Origin: Mycolicibacterium confluentis
GTDB lineage: Bacteria; Actinomycetota; Actinomycetes; Mycobacteriales; Mycobacteriaceae
Assembly: GCF_010729895.1 (NCBI RefSeq)
Contig: NZ_AP022612.1
Coordinates: 5,518,001-5,582,000, forward strand
Direction of reading: 5' to 3'
DNA: 64,000 bases
The notes beneath the pieces are model-generated. The model was not told the DNA's origin. It saw nothing but the letters and a program-made list of their open reading frames with translations, and did not search any database. Numbering within the stretch: position 1 is the stretch's first letter; each line of letters begins with the position of its first letter. The position numbers and the translations under genes are program-made. Below are positions 8,810 through 18,762 of this stretch, piece by piece.

Positions 8810-9838
8810 ATGACCATTCCGTGGAACGAGCCGACGAGTTCGCCGGAACAGGCTCAGACGCGGCATCGCGAGTCGTCGGGTGGCCAACACCGACATGCGG
8901 ATTCCGTGTCGGGAACGCTGCGGATCTCGGATATGGTTGCGCCACGCAAGATCCCACCAGGCTCGGGATGGCGTCTGTTTCTCTACCGCCTGACATTCAA
9001 GACGCTGAACCTGGGGGAGTCACCAGGCGAACGTCATTACCGTGAACTGCGCGAGCGGATACGCAGGCACATCCGAAAGCAGTACGTGATCGGTGTGGTG
9101 TCCGGCAAGGGTGGCGTGGGAAAGACCACCATGACGGCCTCCCTCGGTGCGGTGTTCCGTGAGTGCCGACCCGAGAACGTGGTCGCGATCGACGCGGCAC
9201 CGGGATTCGGTACCCTGGCGGGCCGGATCGACGAGACGCCACCGGGCGACTACTCCGCGGTGCTCAACGACACCGATGTGCAGGGCTATGCCGACATCCG
9301 AGAGCATTTGGGGCAGAACGCAGTCGGGCTCGACGTGCTGGCGGGCAACCGTGCCTCGGACCAACCGCGTCCGCTGGTGCCGTCGATGTTCACCGGCGTC
9401 CTGTCCCGGCTCCGTCGCACCCACAACGTGATCCTGGTCGACACCGCCGACGATCTCGAGCATCCGGTCATGAAGGCGGTCTTCGACGCGTGCGACACCC
9501 TGGTGTTCGTCTCGGGGCTGACCGCAGACACGTCGTTGCCCGTCACCAGGGGTATCGACCTGCTGCGCTCACTCGGCTACCACGAACTGGTGTCGCGCAG
9601 CATGGTCATCCTCAACGACAGCCGCAACAGGTATGACGAGGACGCCCGCAAGTATCTGGTGGAGCGGTTCTCGCAGTCCGGGGCGACGGTGGAATTCATG
9701 CCCTACGATCCGCATTTCGCCAAGGGCGGCATCATCGACGTCCAGAACGAGTTGGACAAGAAGACTCGTCTGCGACTGTTCGAGATCGCAGCGGTCTTGG
9801 CCGACAAGTACACCCCGGACGCTGATCGGCCGCACTGA
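8810..9838 (+). CDS. MinD/ParA-like ATPase of ESX-2 (EspI/Rv3888c-type)
   Basis: P-loop ATPase of the SIMIBI/MinD group with a deviant Walker A, SGKGGVGKTT, near residues 97-106 and a VDTADD switch region. The chosen ATG (8810, MTIPWNE) gives 342 residues, about the size of Rv3888c; the frame is open further upstream but overlaps espG2 there. A basic segment and an NLGESPGERHYREL motif precede the ATPase domain and recur in the gene at 18763-19896. Its role is unknown; EspI in ESX-1 is reported to tune secretion to energy state. The stop and the eccD2 start share one base (TGATG). Confidence 0.88.
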   Translation: MTIPWNEPTSSPEQAQTRHRESSGGQHRHADSVSGTLRISDMVAPRKIPPGSGWRLFLYRLTFKTLNLGESPGERHYRELRERIRRHIRKQYVIGVVSGKGGVGKTTMTASLGAVFRECRPENVVAIDAAPGFGTLAGRIDETPPGDYSAVLNDTDVQGYADIREHLGQNAVGLDVLAGNRASDQPRPLVPSMFTGVLSRLRRTHNVILVDTADDLEHPVMKAVFDACDTLVFVSGLTADTSLPVTRGIDLLRSLGYHELVSRSMVILNDSRNRYDEDARKYLVERFSQSGATVEFMPYDPHFAKGGIIDVQNELDKKTRLRLFEIAAVLADKYTPDADRPH

Positions 9839-11334
9839 TGGCAATGGCGAAGGTTTCTTTTCCCGCCCGGTGCGCCGTCGCGGTGGTGTGCGGTGAGCAC
9901 CTGGTGTCGCAGGTGTATCCGGCGTCGGTGCCGATCGAGGTTTTCCTCGACGACGTCGTCGAACTCCTGAACGACGAACTGAAGCGCCGCGGGCTTCCCG
10001 GCCTTGAGCCCGGACTGGGCTACGAACTGCAGCGCGCCAACGGGACACGACTCGAGGTCACGAAGTCGCTCGACGATCTGGGTGTCGAGGACGGCACCAC
10101 CCTGGTCCTCGCCCCTGCCGGCGAGGGCGAATCGTTTGAGCCGCAGTATGAATCGTTGTCCACTGGTTTGGCCCGGGTGGGGAAGCGGCTGTTCGAACCG
10201 GTGACGGCGGCCACCGCGGCGCACACCGCGATCGCGATTCTCGCGATGGTCGGCGCGGTCATCGCCGCCACGGCGGTGCGCACCCGCCTCGTGCACGACT
10301 CACTGATTCCCGCCGTCGTCACCGGCGTATTCGGTGCGCTCGCCGCTGCTGGCGCGATTGCCGTCGCACGGGGGTGGCCACAGCGCGCGGACCTGCTCTC
10401 GGGTTTCGCCTGGCCCGCGATCCCACTGGTCGCGATCAGCGCGGGCGCGGCAGCACCCGGGGCGCTGGGAGCGGCGCACCTGTTCATCGGGGCGCTGACG
10501 ACCGTAGTCCTGATCTGCGCCCTGGTGTCGGTCACCGGTCGCCATGTCACCGTCGCGGCCACGGTGATCACGTTGTGCGCACTGGGCGGAGCCGTCGCGT
10601 TGGCCAGGATGTGGCGTCCCGTCCCCGCGCAGTGGCTGGGGATGTGCGCGTTGGTGGCGCTGCTTCTGCTGCTGACCTTGGCGCCGACAATTGCCCTCTG
10701 GACGGCGCGGATCCGACCACCGCACTTCGGTTCCATCACCGGACGAGACCTGTTCCGGCGCAGCGACGGCCTTCCCGTCGACGCCGTGGCGCCGGTCGAG
10801 GACGCCGACGAGGACGAGCGGGCTGAGACCAATGCCGACACCACGCCCCGCGGCGCGGATATCGCGGCGGCGGCGCGCCGTGCGAACGGGGTGCTCACCG
10901 GACTGTGCGTCGGCGCTGCAGCCACGTTGCCGGTCGCGGTCTGGGCCACGTTGATGCCGGGCCAGGCCAAGGGCAACGCCGCGGCAGTCCTGTCGGGGCT
11001 GTACGTGCTCATCTTCATCAGCCGAGGCCGCAGCTTCACCGACAAGCGCCAAGCCGTGGCGCTGGTGTGCGGCGCGGCCGCGGCGGTGTGCGTCGGGGTG
11101 GCGAAGTACGTGCTGGCCCAGCCCGCGGACTCCGGCGCCGCGGTGCTGTGGGGTGCGGTGGTGCTGGCGGCGTTCGCCGGCGCAGGCCTTGTGGTCGCAC
11201 TGCTGGTGCCCGTCACACGGTTCACGCCGCTGGTGCGGATGCTGGCCGAGTGGCTCGAGATCATCGCGATCGTGGCGGCGCTGCCGTTGGCGGCGTGGAT
11301 CGGGGGGTTGTTCACATGGGTGCGGATGAGATGA
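9838..11334 (+). CDS. eccD2: EccD2, multi-spanning ESX-2 membrane channel component
   Basis: EccD forms the dimeric, 11-helix part of the type VII inner-membrane pore. The 498-residue product starts with a cytosolic ubiquitin-like (YukD) domain of about 100 residues and ends in a long run of hydrophobic helices from about residue 125 to the C-terminus. An acidic, charged loop near residues 310-345 (EDADEDER...) separates the two halves. Start and stop overlap both neighbours (TGATG with the ATPase, ATGA with mycP2), indicating translational coupling. Confidence 0.95.
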   Translation: MAMAKVSFPARCAVAVVCGEHLVSQVYPASVPIEVFLDDVVELLNDELKRRGLPGLEPGLGYELQRANGTRLEVTKSLDDLGVEDGTTLVLAPAGEGESFEPQYESLSTGLARVGKRLFEPVTAATAAHTAIAILAMVGAVIAATAVRTRLVHDSLIPAVVTGVFGALAAAGAIAVARGWPQRADLLSGFAWPAIPLVAISAGAAAPGALGAAHLFIGALTTVVLICALVSVTGRHVTVAATVITLCALGGAVALARMWRPVPAQWLGMCALVALLLLLTLAPTIALWTARIRPPHFGSITGRDLFRRSDGLPVDAVAPVEDADEDERAETNADTTPRGADIAAAARRANGVLTGLCVGAAATLPVAVWATLMPGQAKGNAAAVLSGLYVLIFISRGRSFTDKRQAVALVCGAAAAVCVGVAKYVLAQPADSGAAVLWGAVVLAAFAGAGLVVALLVPVTRFTPLVRMLAEWLEIIAIVAALPLAAWIGGLFTWVRMR

Positions 11335-12992
11335 CGGCAACCCGCCGCGGAAGGCGGTGGGGCTCGGCGGTGGGCGCTCTGATGCTGGTCGCCCTGAGTG
11401 CCAATGTCCCTGCTGCGCAGGCAATCACGCCGCCCACGGTGGACCCTGCGATGGTGCCCGCCGACGGCAAGCCCGGACCGGACCAGCCGATGCGGCAGAG
11501 CAACATGTGCGCCCAGGCGATCACGATCGAGGACCCGAATGTCGCGGTCACTGCGCCCGGCTTCACGATGCTCAACATCAGCAGGGCATGGGAGTTCTCG
11601 ACCGGCAACGGCGTGCCCGTGGCCGTCATCGACACCGGGGTGAACCCGAACCCGCGGCTTCCGGTGGTCGCCGGCGGGGACTACATCATGGGTGGCGACG
11701 GCCTGATGGACTGCGACGCCCACGGCACGATCGTCGCGTCGCTGATCGGCGCCGCACCCCAGGGCACACCGATGCCGCCGCGGATGCCGGCGCGTCCCGC
11801 ATTCCCGCCGCCCGCCGGCCCCGCGCCCGTGACCCAGGGCCCGCCGCCACCGGCAGGCCAACCGGCACCGCCCGCCCCACCACCGCCGCCGGCACCCGTG
11901 ACGGTCACCGAGGTCAGGCCCGCCCCACCCCCGGAACCGCCGCCACCCGACGCGCCACCGCCGGCCCAACCGGCCAACGCCCCAGGCGATCCCGTGCCGG
12001 GTGCACCGGAGATTCCGGCCGTCCCCGGGCCTCCGCCGGGTGAGCCCGACGGCGTCGCGGGTGTGGCGCCGCACGCGGTGATCATCGCGATCCGGCAGTC
12101 CTCCCGGGCCTACGAGTTCGTCGACCCGCAGCCCGGGGACCACGAGGCCCGCCGCAAGGCCGGCACCATCTCCTCGCTCGCCGAGGCGATCGTGCACGCG
12201 GCGAACATGGGCGCCAAGGTCATCAACATCAGCGTGACCTCGTGCGTGTCGGCGGCGGACCCACTGGACCAGCGGGCCCTCGGGGCCGCAGTCTGGTACG
12301 CCGCGACGGTCAAGGACGCCGTGATCGTCGCCGCCGCAGGCAACGAGGGTGAGGACAACTGCGCACAAAACCCGCTGTTCGACCCCCTCAACGCCGACGA
12401 CCCGCGGGACTGGCGACAGGTGAAGACTGTGTCGTCGCCGTCGTGGTTCTCCGACTACGTCCTGTCGGTGGGCGCCGTCGACAACACCGGGGCGCCGCTG
12501 GCCAAGAGTCTGGCCGGACCCTGGGTCGCCGCGGCGGCACCCGGCGTCGGCATCATGGGCCTGTCGCCGCAGAACGGGACCGCGGTCAACGCCTATCCAC
12601 CCACCAAGCCCGGTGAACCCAACACCCCGTTCTGGGGATCGAGTTTCTCGGCCGCCTACGTCAGCGGCGTTGCGGCCCTGGTCCGGGCCAAGTATCCGGA
12701 CCTGACGGCGCATCAGGTGGTCAACCGCATCCTGCAGACGGCGCACAATCCGCCCCGAGGGGTGGACAACCAGGTCGGCTACGGCGTGGTGGATCCCGTT
12801 GCGGCGCTGACGTTCAACGTGCCACCCGGTGCGCCCCGGGCACCCGGATCGGAGTTCCGCGTCGTGGTGCCGCCACCCCCGCCGCCTGCACCCGACCATC
12901 GCGCGCGCAACGCCGCGTTGGGCTTCGCGGGCGCGGTCGCCGGAATCGTGTTGATCGCCGCGTTGGTCGGCCGGGCACGGCGGGCGCGATGA
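11331..12992 (+). CDS. mycP2: MycP2 mycosin, subtilisin-like membrane-anchored protease
   Basis: Mycosins are S8 proteases on the periplasmic side of ESX complexes, needed for complex stability and substrate processing. From ATG 11331 (overlapping the eccD2 stop; 11316 is an in-frame alternative) the protein has 553 residues. It has a signal peptide ending near ANVPAAQA, catalytic D101 (VIDTG), H131 (DAHGT), oxyanion N338 (AGNEG) and S438 (GSSFS), paired cysteines 60/128, and a C-terminal helix followed by Arg residues. A roughly 100-residue Pro/Ala-rich insertion (about 143-240) follows the His segment. Confidence 0.95.
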   Translation: MTATRRGRRWGSAVGALMLVALSANVPAAQAITPPTVDPAMVPADGKPGPDQPMRQSNMCAQAITIEDPNVAVTAPGFTMLNISRAWEFSTGNGVPVAVIDTGVNPNPRLPVVAGGDYIMGGDGLMDCDAHGTIVASLIGAAPQGTPMPPRMPARPAFPPPAGPAPVTQGPPPPAGQPAPPAPPPPPAPVTVTEVRPAPPPEPPPPDAPPPAQPANAPGDPVPGAPEIPAVPGPPPGEPDGVAGVAPHAVIIAIRQSSRAYEFVDPQPGDHEARRKAGTISSLAEAIVHAANMGAKVINISVTSCVSAADPLDQRALGAAVWYAATVKDAVIVAAAGNEGEDNCAQNPLFDPLNADDPRDWRQVKTVSSPSWFSDYVLSVGAVDNTGAPLAKSLAGPWVAAAAPGVGIMGLSPQNGTAVNAYPPTKPGEPNTPFWGSSFSAAYVSGVAALVRAKYPDLTAHQVVNRILQTAHNPPRGVDNQVGYGVVDPVAALTFNVPPGAPRAPGSEFRVVVPPPPPPAPDHRARNAALGFAGAVAGIVLIAALVGRARRAR

Positions 12993-14527
12993 CCGCGGGA
13001 ACGCGGCTGGCGGTGATCTTCGGCGTGCTGTTTGCCGGATTGGTCGGTTGGATAGTCGCGGGATACCCGGGCGCCGCCGGGGGACTGGCGCTCGGCGTGG
13101 TGTTCGGCGTGGTCCGATGGTGGCGCCTGCCCCTGTGGTCGTGGCTGGGACTGGTGCGCCGGCGCAACCACCCGATCGAGTTGCCCGAACCCGTCACGGT
13201 GGCCAACGACCGGTCCGGTGGCGGCGTGCGCTACCTCGGCGATGTCGCCGTCGTCGCCGTGCAGGTGCTCGGAAGGGCCCACACGCCAACGCTTTTCATG
13301 GGATCGACCGCCACCTCGACGGACAACGTGCTGGACCTCGACGATCTGCACGGCCTGCTGCGCCAGAGTCTGGGGCTGACCGTGGAGTCGATGAGCGTCG
13401 TGAGCTTCGGCGCGCGACGGCGCGCGACGGGGGACTATCCGCGGGTGTACGACACCCTGATCGGAACGCCGCCGTACGCCGGGCAACGCGAAACGTGGGT
13501 GATCGCACGGGTGCCGAGCTACCCGAATGCCGATGCGCTGCAGTGGAGGCTGTCCGCGGGCACGGCCGCATTGGCCGTCGCACAACGCATCAGCGCGCAC
13601 CTGCGCTGCCGCGGGGTGCGCGCCAGGGTCGCGACCGCCACCGACATGGTCGAGATGGAACGGCGCGTGGGCCGAGCGGCTCTGCAACCCGGCAGGCAGG
13701 CCTGGAGGTCGGTGCGTGGTGACAACGGTTGGCTGAGCACGTACTGGTACCGGCCGCGGGACATCAATTCCGAGACCCTGGGCCAGGCCTGGTCACTGCG
13801 TGCGGATGGGGTGATTCAGAACCTGACCCTGTTCGCCGACGGCACCGCGACCGCCACGGTCACGGTCCGCACAACACAACCGCTTGCCACCCCGCCGAGC
13901 GTCATCATGCGCACGCTGCCTGGGCAGCAGGCCGCCGCGCTGGCGGCCAGTATGTGCGGTCTGACCCCGACGTTGCGCGGTGTGCGGCGGGCCCCCGCTC
14001 CAGCCGGGCTGATCATGCCGGTCGGCGCCTCCGGTGTGCTGATCGGAAAGGTTGGCGCCGGGGATCGAATGATGTTGCCGTTCAGCGATCCCGGCGAGTT
14101 CAGCCGGGTGCATATCGCCGCGGACGACGTTGTCGCCAAACGTCTCGTGGTCCGGACCGCTGGGGCCGGAGACCGAATCACGGTGCACACCAGGGATCCG
14201 CAGCGGTGGGCCACGGTGCGCATGCCGGACATCGCGGTGACGGACGGCGCACGTCCTGCGGGCGGCACCACGGTGTGTGTGACCGATGGCCCGCTCGCGC
14301 CCGTGCCGCGGCCCAACACCGTGATCACGGTCGGCGAGCCCGGCGGGCAGGTGCGTGGTTCGGTCGACGTGCTGATCACCCAGATCGGACCGGCGTTGGT
14401 GGAGGTGCGCGCGGCGGGACAGGTCAACACCGTTGAGGTGGAGTTGTTCCGCGCCGAGAACCGCTACGTGTCGGCAGAGCCCCTGCACCTGAGCAGCGAC
14501 CGCGAACTCGTCGAAGAAAGGCGTTGA
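12989..14527 (+). CDS. eccE2: EccE2, ESX-2 peripheral membrane-complex subunit
   Basis: EccE sits at the periphery of the ESX core complex. The 512-residue protein has two N-terminal membrane helices (about 5-45) followed by a large soluble region, as in the family. ATG 12989 overlaps the mycP2 stop (ATGA). The stop lies 10 bases before eccA2. Confidence 0.92.
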   Translation: MTAGTRLAVIFGVLFAGLVGWIVAGYPGAAGGLALGVVFGVVRWWRLPLWSWLGLVRRRNHPIELPEPVTVANDRSGGGVRYLGDVAVVAVQVLGRAHTPTLFMGSTATSTDNVLDLDDLHGLLRQSLGLTVESMSVVSFGARRRATGDYPRVYDTLIGTPPYAGQRETWVIARVPSYPNADALQWRLSAGTAALAVAQRISAHLRCRGVRARVATATDMVEMERRVGRAALQPGRQAWRSVRGDNGWLSTYWYRPRDINSETLGQAWSLRADGVIQNLTLFADGTATATVTVRTTQPLATPPSVIMRTLPGQQAAALAASMCGLTPTLRGVRRAPAPAGLIMPVGASGVLIGKVGAGDRMMLPFSDPGEFSRVHIAADDVVAKRLVVRTAGAGDRITVHTRDPQRWATVRMPDIAVTDGARPAGGTTVCVTDGPLAPVPRPNTVITVGEPGGQVRGSVDVLITQIGPALVEVRAAGQVNTVEVELFRAENRYVSAEPLHLSSDRELVEERR

Positions 14528-14537
14528 CGCTCCCGCC

Positions 14538-16391
14538 ATGACCACCAGCAATATGACGGCAGTCGCCCGCAGACAGTTCGACCAGGCTATGGCGCTGCTG
14601 CAGGCGGACCCCGACGCGGCGCTCGCACGGTTCCGTGAGGCCACCGAAACCGACCCGGCGATGGCCGATGCGTGGTTGGGGCGGATCGCCGCCGGCGACG
14701 AGGCGCTGTCGACCCTGCAGGAACTGCACGCCTACGGCGCTCGACTCCATCGAGAGACCAACCGCATCGGGGCGTCGTTGGGCGCGCACATCAAGGCAGG
14801 CCCGTACCTGGCGATCAACGTGACAGAGGCGTCGCACGTCGGCCTTGCGCTCGCCTCGGCGCTGGTCGACGACCGCCAGTTCGAGAAGGCCGAATCCCTG
14901 TTGAATGACCCGGCGCTACTGGACAGCTGGGAGAACCACCAGTGGCAGCAGTACCTGCGGGCGTACTTGATGTTCGTCACGCAGCGGTGGCCCGACGTCA
15001 TCGCGGTCGCGGCGACCGTGCTTCCCCCGCAGGCCATCATCATGTCGGCGGTGACCGCCGCGACGAACACGTTGGCCGCTCATGCCGCCGCGCATCTGGG
15101 GCAGGCGCGGGTCGCTCTGGACTGGGTGGATCGGGTTGATCTCCGCGCGCGTCATGAGGCGGCGGGTGAGGCGCGGCGGCGCGATCTGGTCGACGGCATG
15201 GTCGCCGCGATCGACCCAGCCGAGTTCCCGCTGATCGCCGCTGACGCCGCCTACATCCGGGGCATGGCGCATCGTCAGTTGGGCGAGGAGGACAAGGCCC
15301 AGGTGGCGTTGTCCAAGGCGACCATCAACGGTGCGCTGATCGCAGTCGCGCAGGAGGCGCTCGCCGATCCGAGTCTGCGGTTGGTGGTTACCGACGAGGA
15401 GACGATCAACAGCCGGACCAATCGGTGGGACGTCACCACCGAACAGTCGTCGGAGGACCGGGCGCAGGAGGAGAACGACGAGCGGCGTGCCGAACTCCTC
15501 GCGGAGGGGCGCGCGCTGCTGGACAACCAGGTCGGGCTGGCCGAGGTCAAGCGCGCCGTCGCCGAACTCGAAGACCAGATCGAGGTGCGCGCACTGCGTT
15601 TGGCGCACGGCCTTCCGGTGAACAACCAGACCAACCACATGTTGTTGGTCGGCCCGCCCGGCACCGGCAAGACCACCACGGCCGAGGCGCTCGGCAAGAT
15701 CTATGCCGGGTTCGGGATCGTCCGGCATCCGGAGATCATTGAGGTCAAGCGCGCGGACTTCTGCGGCGAGCACATCGGCTCGTCGGGCCCGAAGACCAAC
15801 GAGCTGATCAACCGTTCGTTGGGGCGGATCCTGTTCATGGACGAGTTTTACAGCCTCGTGGAGCGTCACCACGACGGCCGTCCGGACATGATCGGGATGG
15901 AGGCCGTCAACCAGCTGCTGGTGGCACTCGAGGTGCACCGGTTCGACTTCTGTTTCATCGGCGCGGGCTACGAGAAGGAGGTCGACGAGTTCCTCACCGT
16001 CAACCCGGGTTTGGCCGGCCGATTCAACCGCAAACTGCGTTTCGAGTCCTACAGCGCCGACGAGTTGGTGCAGATCGCGACTCGGTACGGCCAGCCTCGA
16101 GCGACGGTGATCGACCCCGCCGCGGCCGATGCGTTCGCCACGGCCTGCCGGGCCCTGCGCGCGTATCGCGCCCCGGACGGAACCCACGGCGTGGACGTCA
16201 TGCAGAACGGGCGTTTCGCCCGCAATGTCGTGGAACGCGCTGAGCGCCTGCGTGATTCGCGTGTCGCGGCACAGCATCGAACGGACCGGGGCTCGGTGAC
16301 CGTGACAGATCTCGAGACCATCCGGCCCCAGGACGTGCTGACGGCGATCCGCGATGCATGCGCCGAGAAACACGTCCCGATCGACATCTGA
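14538..16391 (+). CDS. eccA2: EccA2, AAA+ ATPase of ESX-2
   Basis: Cytosolic AAA+ chaperone thought to release PE/PPE substrates from EspG. It has 617 residues: an N-terminal TPR-like helical domain (1-300) and a CbbX-type AAA+ domain with Walker A GPPGTGKTT near residue 372, Walker B ILFMDEF near 431 and an arginine-finger region (NPGLAGRFNR). Here eccA is the last ESX gene, as in ESX-2 of M. tuberculosis (Rv3884c), whereas it comes first in ESX-1 and ESX-3. Confidence 0.95.
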   Translation: MTTSNMTAVARRQFDQAMALLQADPDAALARFREATETDPAMADAWLGRIAAGDEALSTLQELHAYGARLHRETNRIGASLGAHIKAGPYLAINVTEASHVGLALASALVDDRQFEKAESLLNDPALLDSWENHQWQQYLRAYLMFVTQRWPDVIAVAATVLPPQAIIMSAVTAATNTLAAHAAAHLGQARVALDWVDRVDLRARHEAAGEARRRDLVDGMVAAIDPAEFPLIAADAAYIRGMAHRQLGEEDKAQVALSKATINGALIAVAQEALADPSLRLVVTDEETINSRTNRWDVTTEQSSEDRAQEENDERRAELLAEGRALLDNQVGLAEVKRAVAELEDQIEVRALRLAHGLPVNNQTNHMLLVGPPGTGKTTTAEALGKIYAGFGIVRHPEIIEVKRADFCGEHIGSSGPKTNELINRSLGRILFMDEFYSLVERHHDGRPDMIGMEAVNQLLVALEVHRFDFCFIGAGYEKEVDEFLTVNPGLAGRFNRKLRFESYSADELVQIATRYGQPRATVIDPAAADAFATACRALRAYRAPDGTHGVDVMQNGRFARNVVERAERLRDSRVAAQHRTDRGSVTVTDLETIRPQDVLTAIRDACAEKHVPIDI

Positions 16392-16392
16392 C

Positions 16393-17112
16393 ATGGTCGG
16401 CGCGTTACCGTCATCAATTGTGACGCCACGACACGGCACTGCAGCGGTGCTGTCCCTCGCGGTGCTGCTCACGGGCTGCGCCTCGGTGGTGTCCGGCGGC
16501 CCGGTCAAGGACCCGACGGCGCCGCCGCTGGTTGCGATCGCCAACCTGAAGACGCTGCTGGTGCCATTGCCGGAGGTGAAGTCCACGTTGGACGCACCGA
16601 ATCTGAAGGTGCTGCAGACCGGCGACACGGTTTCGGAAGCCACCCTCACGGACGGTGGAGTGCCGTCGCTGCCGGAGTGTCTGGGCGTGATGTACCCGGC
16701 CCGAGCAAGCGCTTACGCAGGATCGGGATACTCCGGACTGCAGGGGCAACGCCTGGGTGAGGACCCCCCGACCAGTGAGCATGTGGCGATCCAGGTCGTC
16801 GTGGCGTTTCCCACCGTGGGTCAGGCCGAAGACGCGTTCGACACGATGCACGAGGCGTGGGATGGGTGCGCGGACAGGTCACTGACGACGACGTTCGACG
16901 CTGGGGTGGAAACCTTCGTCATCGGCGAACCCGTCGCCACGGACACCACGTTGACGTCGGTCAGCACCCAGGTCGGCGGCGGCGGATGGGCGTGCTCACG
17001 CGCGCTCGGCCAGAAGGCCAACGTGATTGTCGACGTGAACGCCTGCCAGTTGGGCGCGACCGATCAGGGTGAGCGCATCATGGACGAGATCCTGCGGAGA
17101 ATTCCGAGCTGA
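16393..17112 (+). CDS. Lipoprotein with PknH-type extracellular sensor domain
   Basis: Predicted 239-residue secreted lipoprotein. The signal peptide ends in a lipobox LTGC with the acylated Cys at residue 27 (from ATG 16393; GTG 16420 is an alternative). The C-terminal part carries the pattern of the PknH extracellular domain family: AWDGC, GGGGWACSRALGQKANVIVDVNAC and a final amphipathic helix, with cysteines that could form two disulfides. It starts 1 base after the eccA2 stop with no clear ribosome site, so it may be read through from the ESX-2 operon. Ligand unknown. Confidence 0.75.
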   Translation: MVGALPSSIVTPRHGTAAVLSLAVLLTGCASVVSGGPVKDPTAPPLVAIANLKTLLVPLPEVKSTLDAPNLKVLQTGDTVSEATLTDGGVPSLPECLGVMYPARASAYAGSGYSGLQGQRLGEDPPTSEHVAIQVVVAFPTVGQAEDAFDTMHEAWDGCADRSLTTTFDAGVETFVIGEPVATDTTLTSVSTQVGGGGWACSRALGQKANVIVDVNACQLGATDQGERIMDEILRRIPS

Positions 17113-17328
17113 TCGTCGGGTGCTTGTCGGGAGTGCCTGAACTGGTGGTGCGACAGGGGCCCGTGAGCTGCTTGAGTGCGACAGCGACAGCCCTGCGTCC
17201 ACCATGCGGGAACCATTGCCATCGAACGCCACTACGCCCCAACCGGTTTGAGCATGGTTTCCGGGAAGCGCCACAGGGATGCGGGTGGCGCGACACCATT
17301 GCGTACCCACCCTTCTGAGGCGGACCGG

Positions 17329-18633
17329 TTACAGGTACTCGTCCTTGGGTTGGACGGTGTCGATCGCGTCCTGCATCTGGTTCTGCGATGGGGGTTGGTA
17401 CGCGGTGTACCACCACCAGTCGCAGCGTTCCCCGGAGGTTCCGGGGTAGGGCCGCGCCTGCGGTGGGGGGCCGTGCGGTCGCCGCGCCAGGGTGCCGTGA
17501 CTGAGTTCGTCACCGTCGCAGTCGAGCACCCGCAACCGGCTGGCCGGGCCCAGGACAGTGATCTCACCCTTGTGGTGCATCCGGTGGTGATACGGGCACA
17601 GCAGCACCAGGTTCTCCAGCTCGGTTTCGCCGCCGTCCTCCCAATGCCGGATGTGATGGGCATGCAGACCCCGCGTGGCCCCGCATCCGGGGACCGCGCA
17701 CGTGGGGTGGCGATGCTCCAGGGCGCGGCGCAACCGCCGGCTGATCGAGCGGGTGGTGCGCCCAGACCCGATGACCTGACCGTCACGTTCGAACCACACC
17801 TCACACGTGGCATCACACGTCAGGAACTGCCGATCAGCATCCGACAAGGCTGGTCCCAGGTGCAGATTGGCCAGCTTCTCCTTGGCATCGACGTGCAGCA
17901 CCACGGTGGTGCGATGCCCCTGCGGGCGCGCGGTGGCCTCGGCATCCCAACCGGCCTCCACCAACCGCATGAAACCGTCTGACAACGTCGGAAACGGTGG
18001 ACGACGCAACTCATCACGATTGTGCCCGGTATCGGATTCATCAGCGTCGTGATCACGCTTCCACTCACCGATCAAGGCCTCATGGTGCGACTGCAGTCCG
18101 GCCTCGAACTTCGCCGACTCGATCGCAGGCAGGGTGATGCGCCACGTGACGGTGTCCTCACCCACACTCTTCGACACCGAAGCTTGGGGTTCGGGCTTGG
18201 GAGCCTTGTCCGGGCGCGGCTCCAGCTTGATCGCCTTCTTGAGCTGGCTGACCGAGGCGTGGGTGGCGAACGCCCTGTAGTGCTCGTCGGAACCCTCACC
18301 CGCGCGGCGGGCGATCACCCCGACCTGATCCAGCGACAACTGCCCCTCACGCAGCGCACCCACACATTGGGGGAACTCCTCGATCCGCTCGGCGATCGCC
18401 GCGATGGACTTCGCATGCTCCGACGAGGCGCCCAGCCGCCAGGCCAACAACCCCGCCAACGACCGACACCCGGTGTGGCCCCACAACCCGTCCATCCGCG
18501 CCGCGATCTCCACGATCCGTCCATCGATCGCGTTGCGCTGCCCCGCCAACTCGGCCAACTCGTCGAACAACACCCCGAGACGGTCACCGCACGGCGGCTC
18601 AACCGCCTCGTCGGGAAACGCCGTGATCGACAT
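17329..18633 (-). CDS. DUF222 / HNH-endonuclease domain protein (13E12 family)
   Basis: A 434-residue member of the actinobacterial DUF222-HNH family: an N-terminal helical DUF222 region (about 30-250), then an HNH zinc site, CAVPGC...LHAHHI...LVLLCPYHHRMHH, near residues 340-395. The chosen ATG at 18633 (MSITAFPDE) is preceded by a weak GGGG; the frame is open upstream with a less plausible N-terminus. Such genes are multicopy in mycobacteria and in M. tuberculosis occur in REP13E12 repeats, but no flanking repeats are seen here. It lies at the site where ESX-1 would be expected. Activity unproven. Confidence 0.85.
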   Translation of the reverse strand: MSITAFPDEAVEPPCGDRLGVLFDELAELAGQRNAIDGRIVEIAARMDGLWGHTGCRSLAGLLAWRLGASSEHAKSIAAIAERIEEFPQCVGALREGQLSLDQVGVIARRAGEGSDEHYRAFATHASVSQLKKAIKLEPRPDKAPKPEPQASVSKSVGEDTVTWRITLPAIESAKFEAGLQSHHEALIGEWKRDHDADESDTGHNRDELRRPPFPTLSDGFMRLVEAGWDAEATARPQGHRTTVVLHVDAKEKLANLHLGPALSDADRQFLTCDATCEVWFERDGQVIGSGRTTRSISRRLRRALEHRHPTCAVPGCGATRGLHAHHIRHWEDGGETELENLVLLCPYHHRMHHKGEITVLGPASRLRVLDCDGDELSHGTLARRPHGPPPQARPYPGTSGERCDWWWYTAYQPPSQNQMQDAIDTVQPKDEYL

Positions 18634-18762
18634 GACCCCAGTCAACCAGCAGGCACCGACAAAAAACGCCCGCGCGCGAGCACACCCGCACGCCTCTCGT
18701 TGACACCGCACTGCGGGCGGGAAACTCGCGAAATCACCGCCCCCAGAGCGGTTTCAACGCAA

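Noticed and set aside
10020..12899. 959-residue minus-strand open frame across eccD2 and mycP2
   Set aside because: It is an antisense shadow, Arg/His/Gly-rich with no domain; both plus-strand genes carry full motifs.
1..16391. Assignment of the secretion locus to ESX-1 or ESX-3
   Set aside because: EccC is one chain (unlike ESX-1), eccA is last rather than first, and a MinD-like gene lies between espG and eccD. All of these fit ESX-2.
17329..18633. REP13E12-type mobile repeat
   Set aside because: The gene belongs to the 13E12 protein family, but no flanking repeats, att sites or integrase were seen, so it is listed only as a gene.
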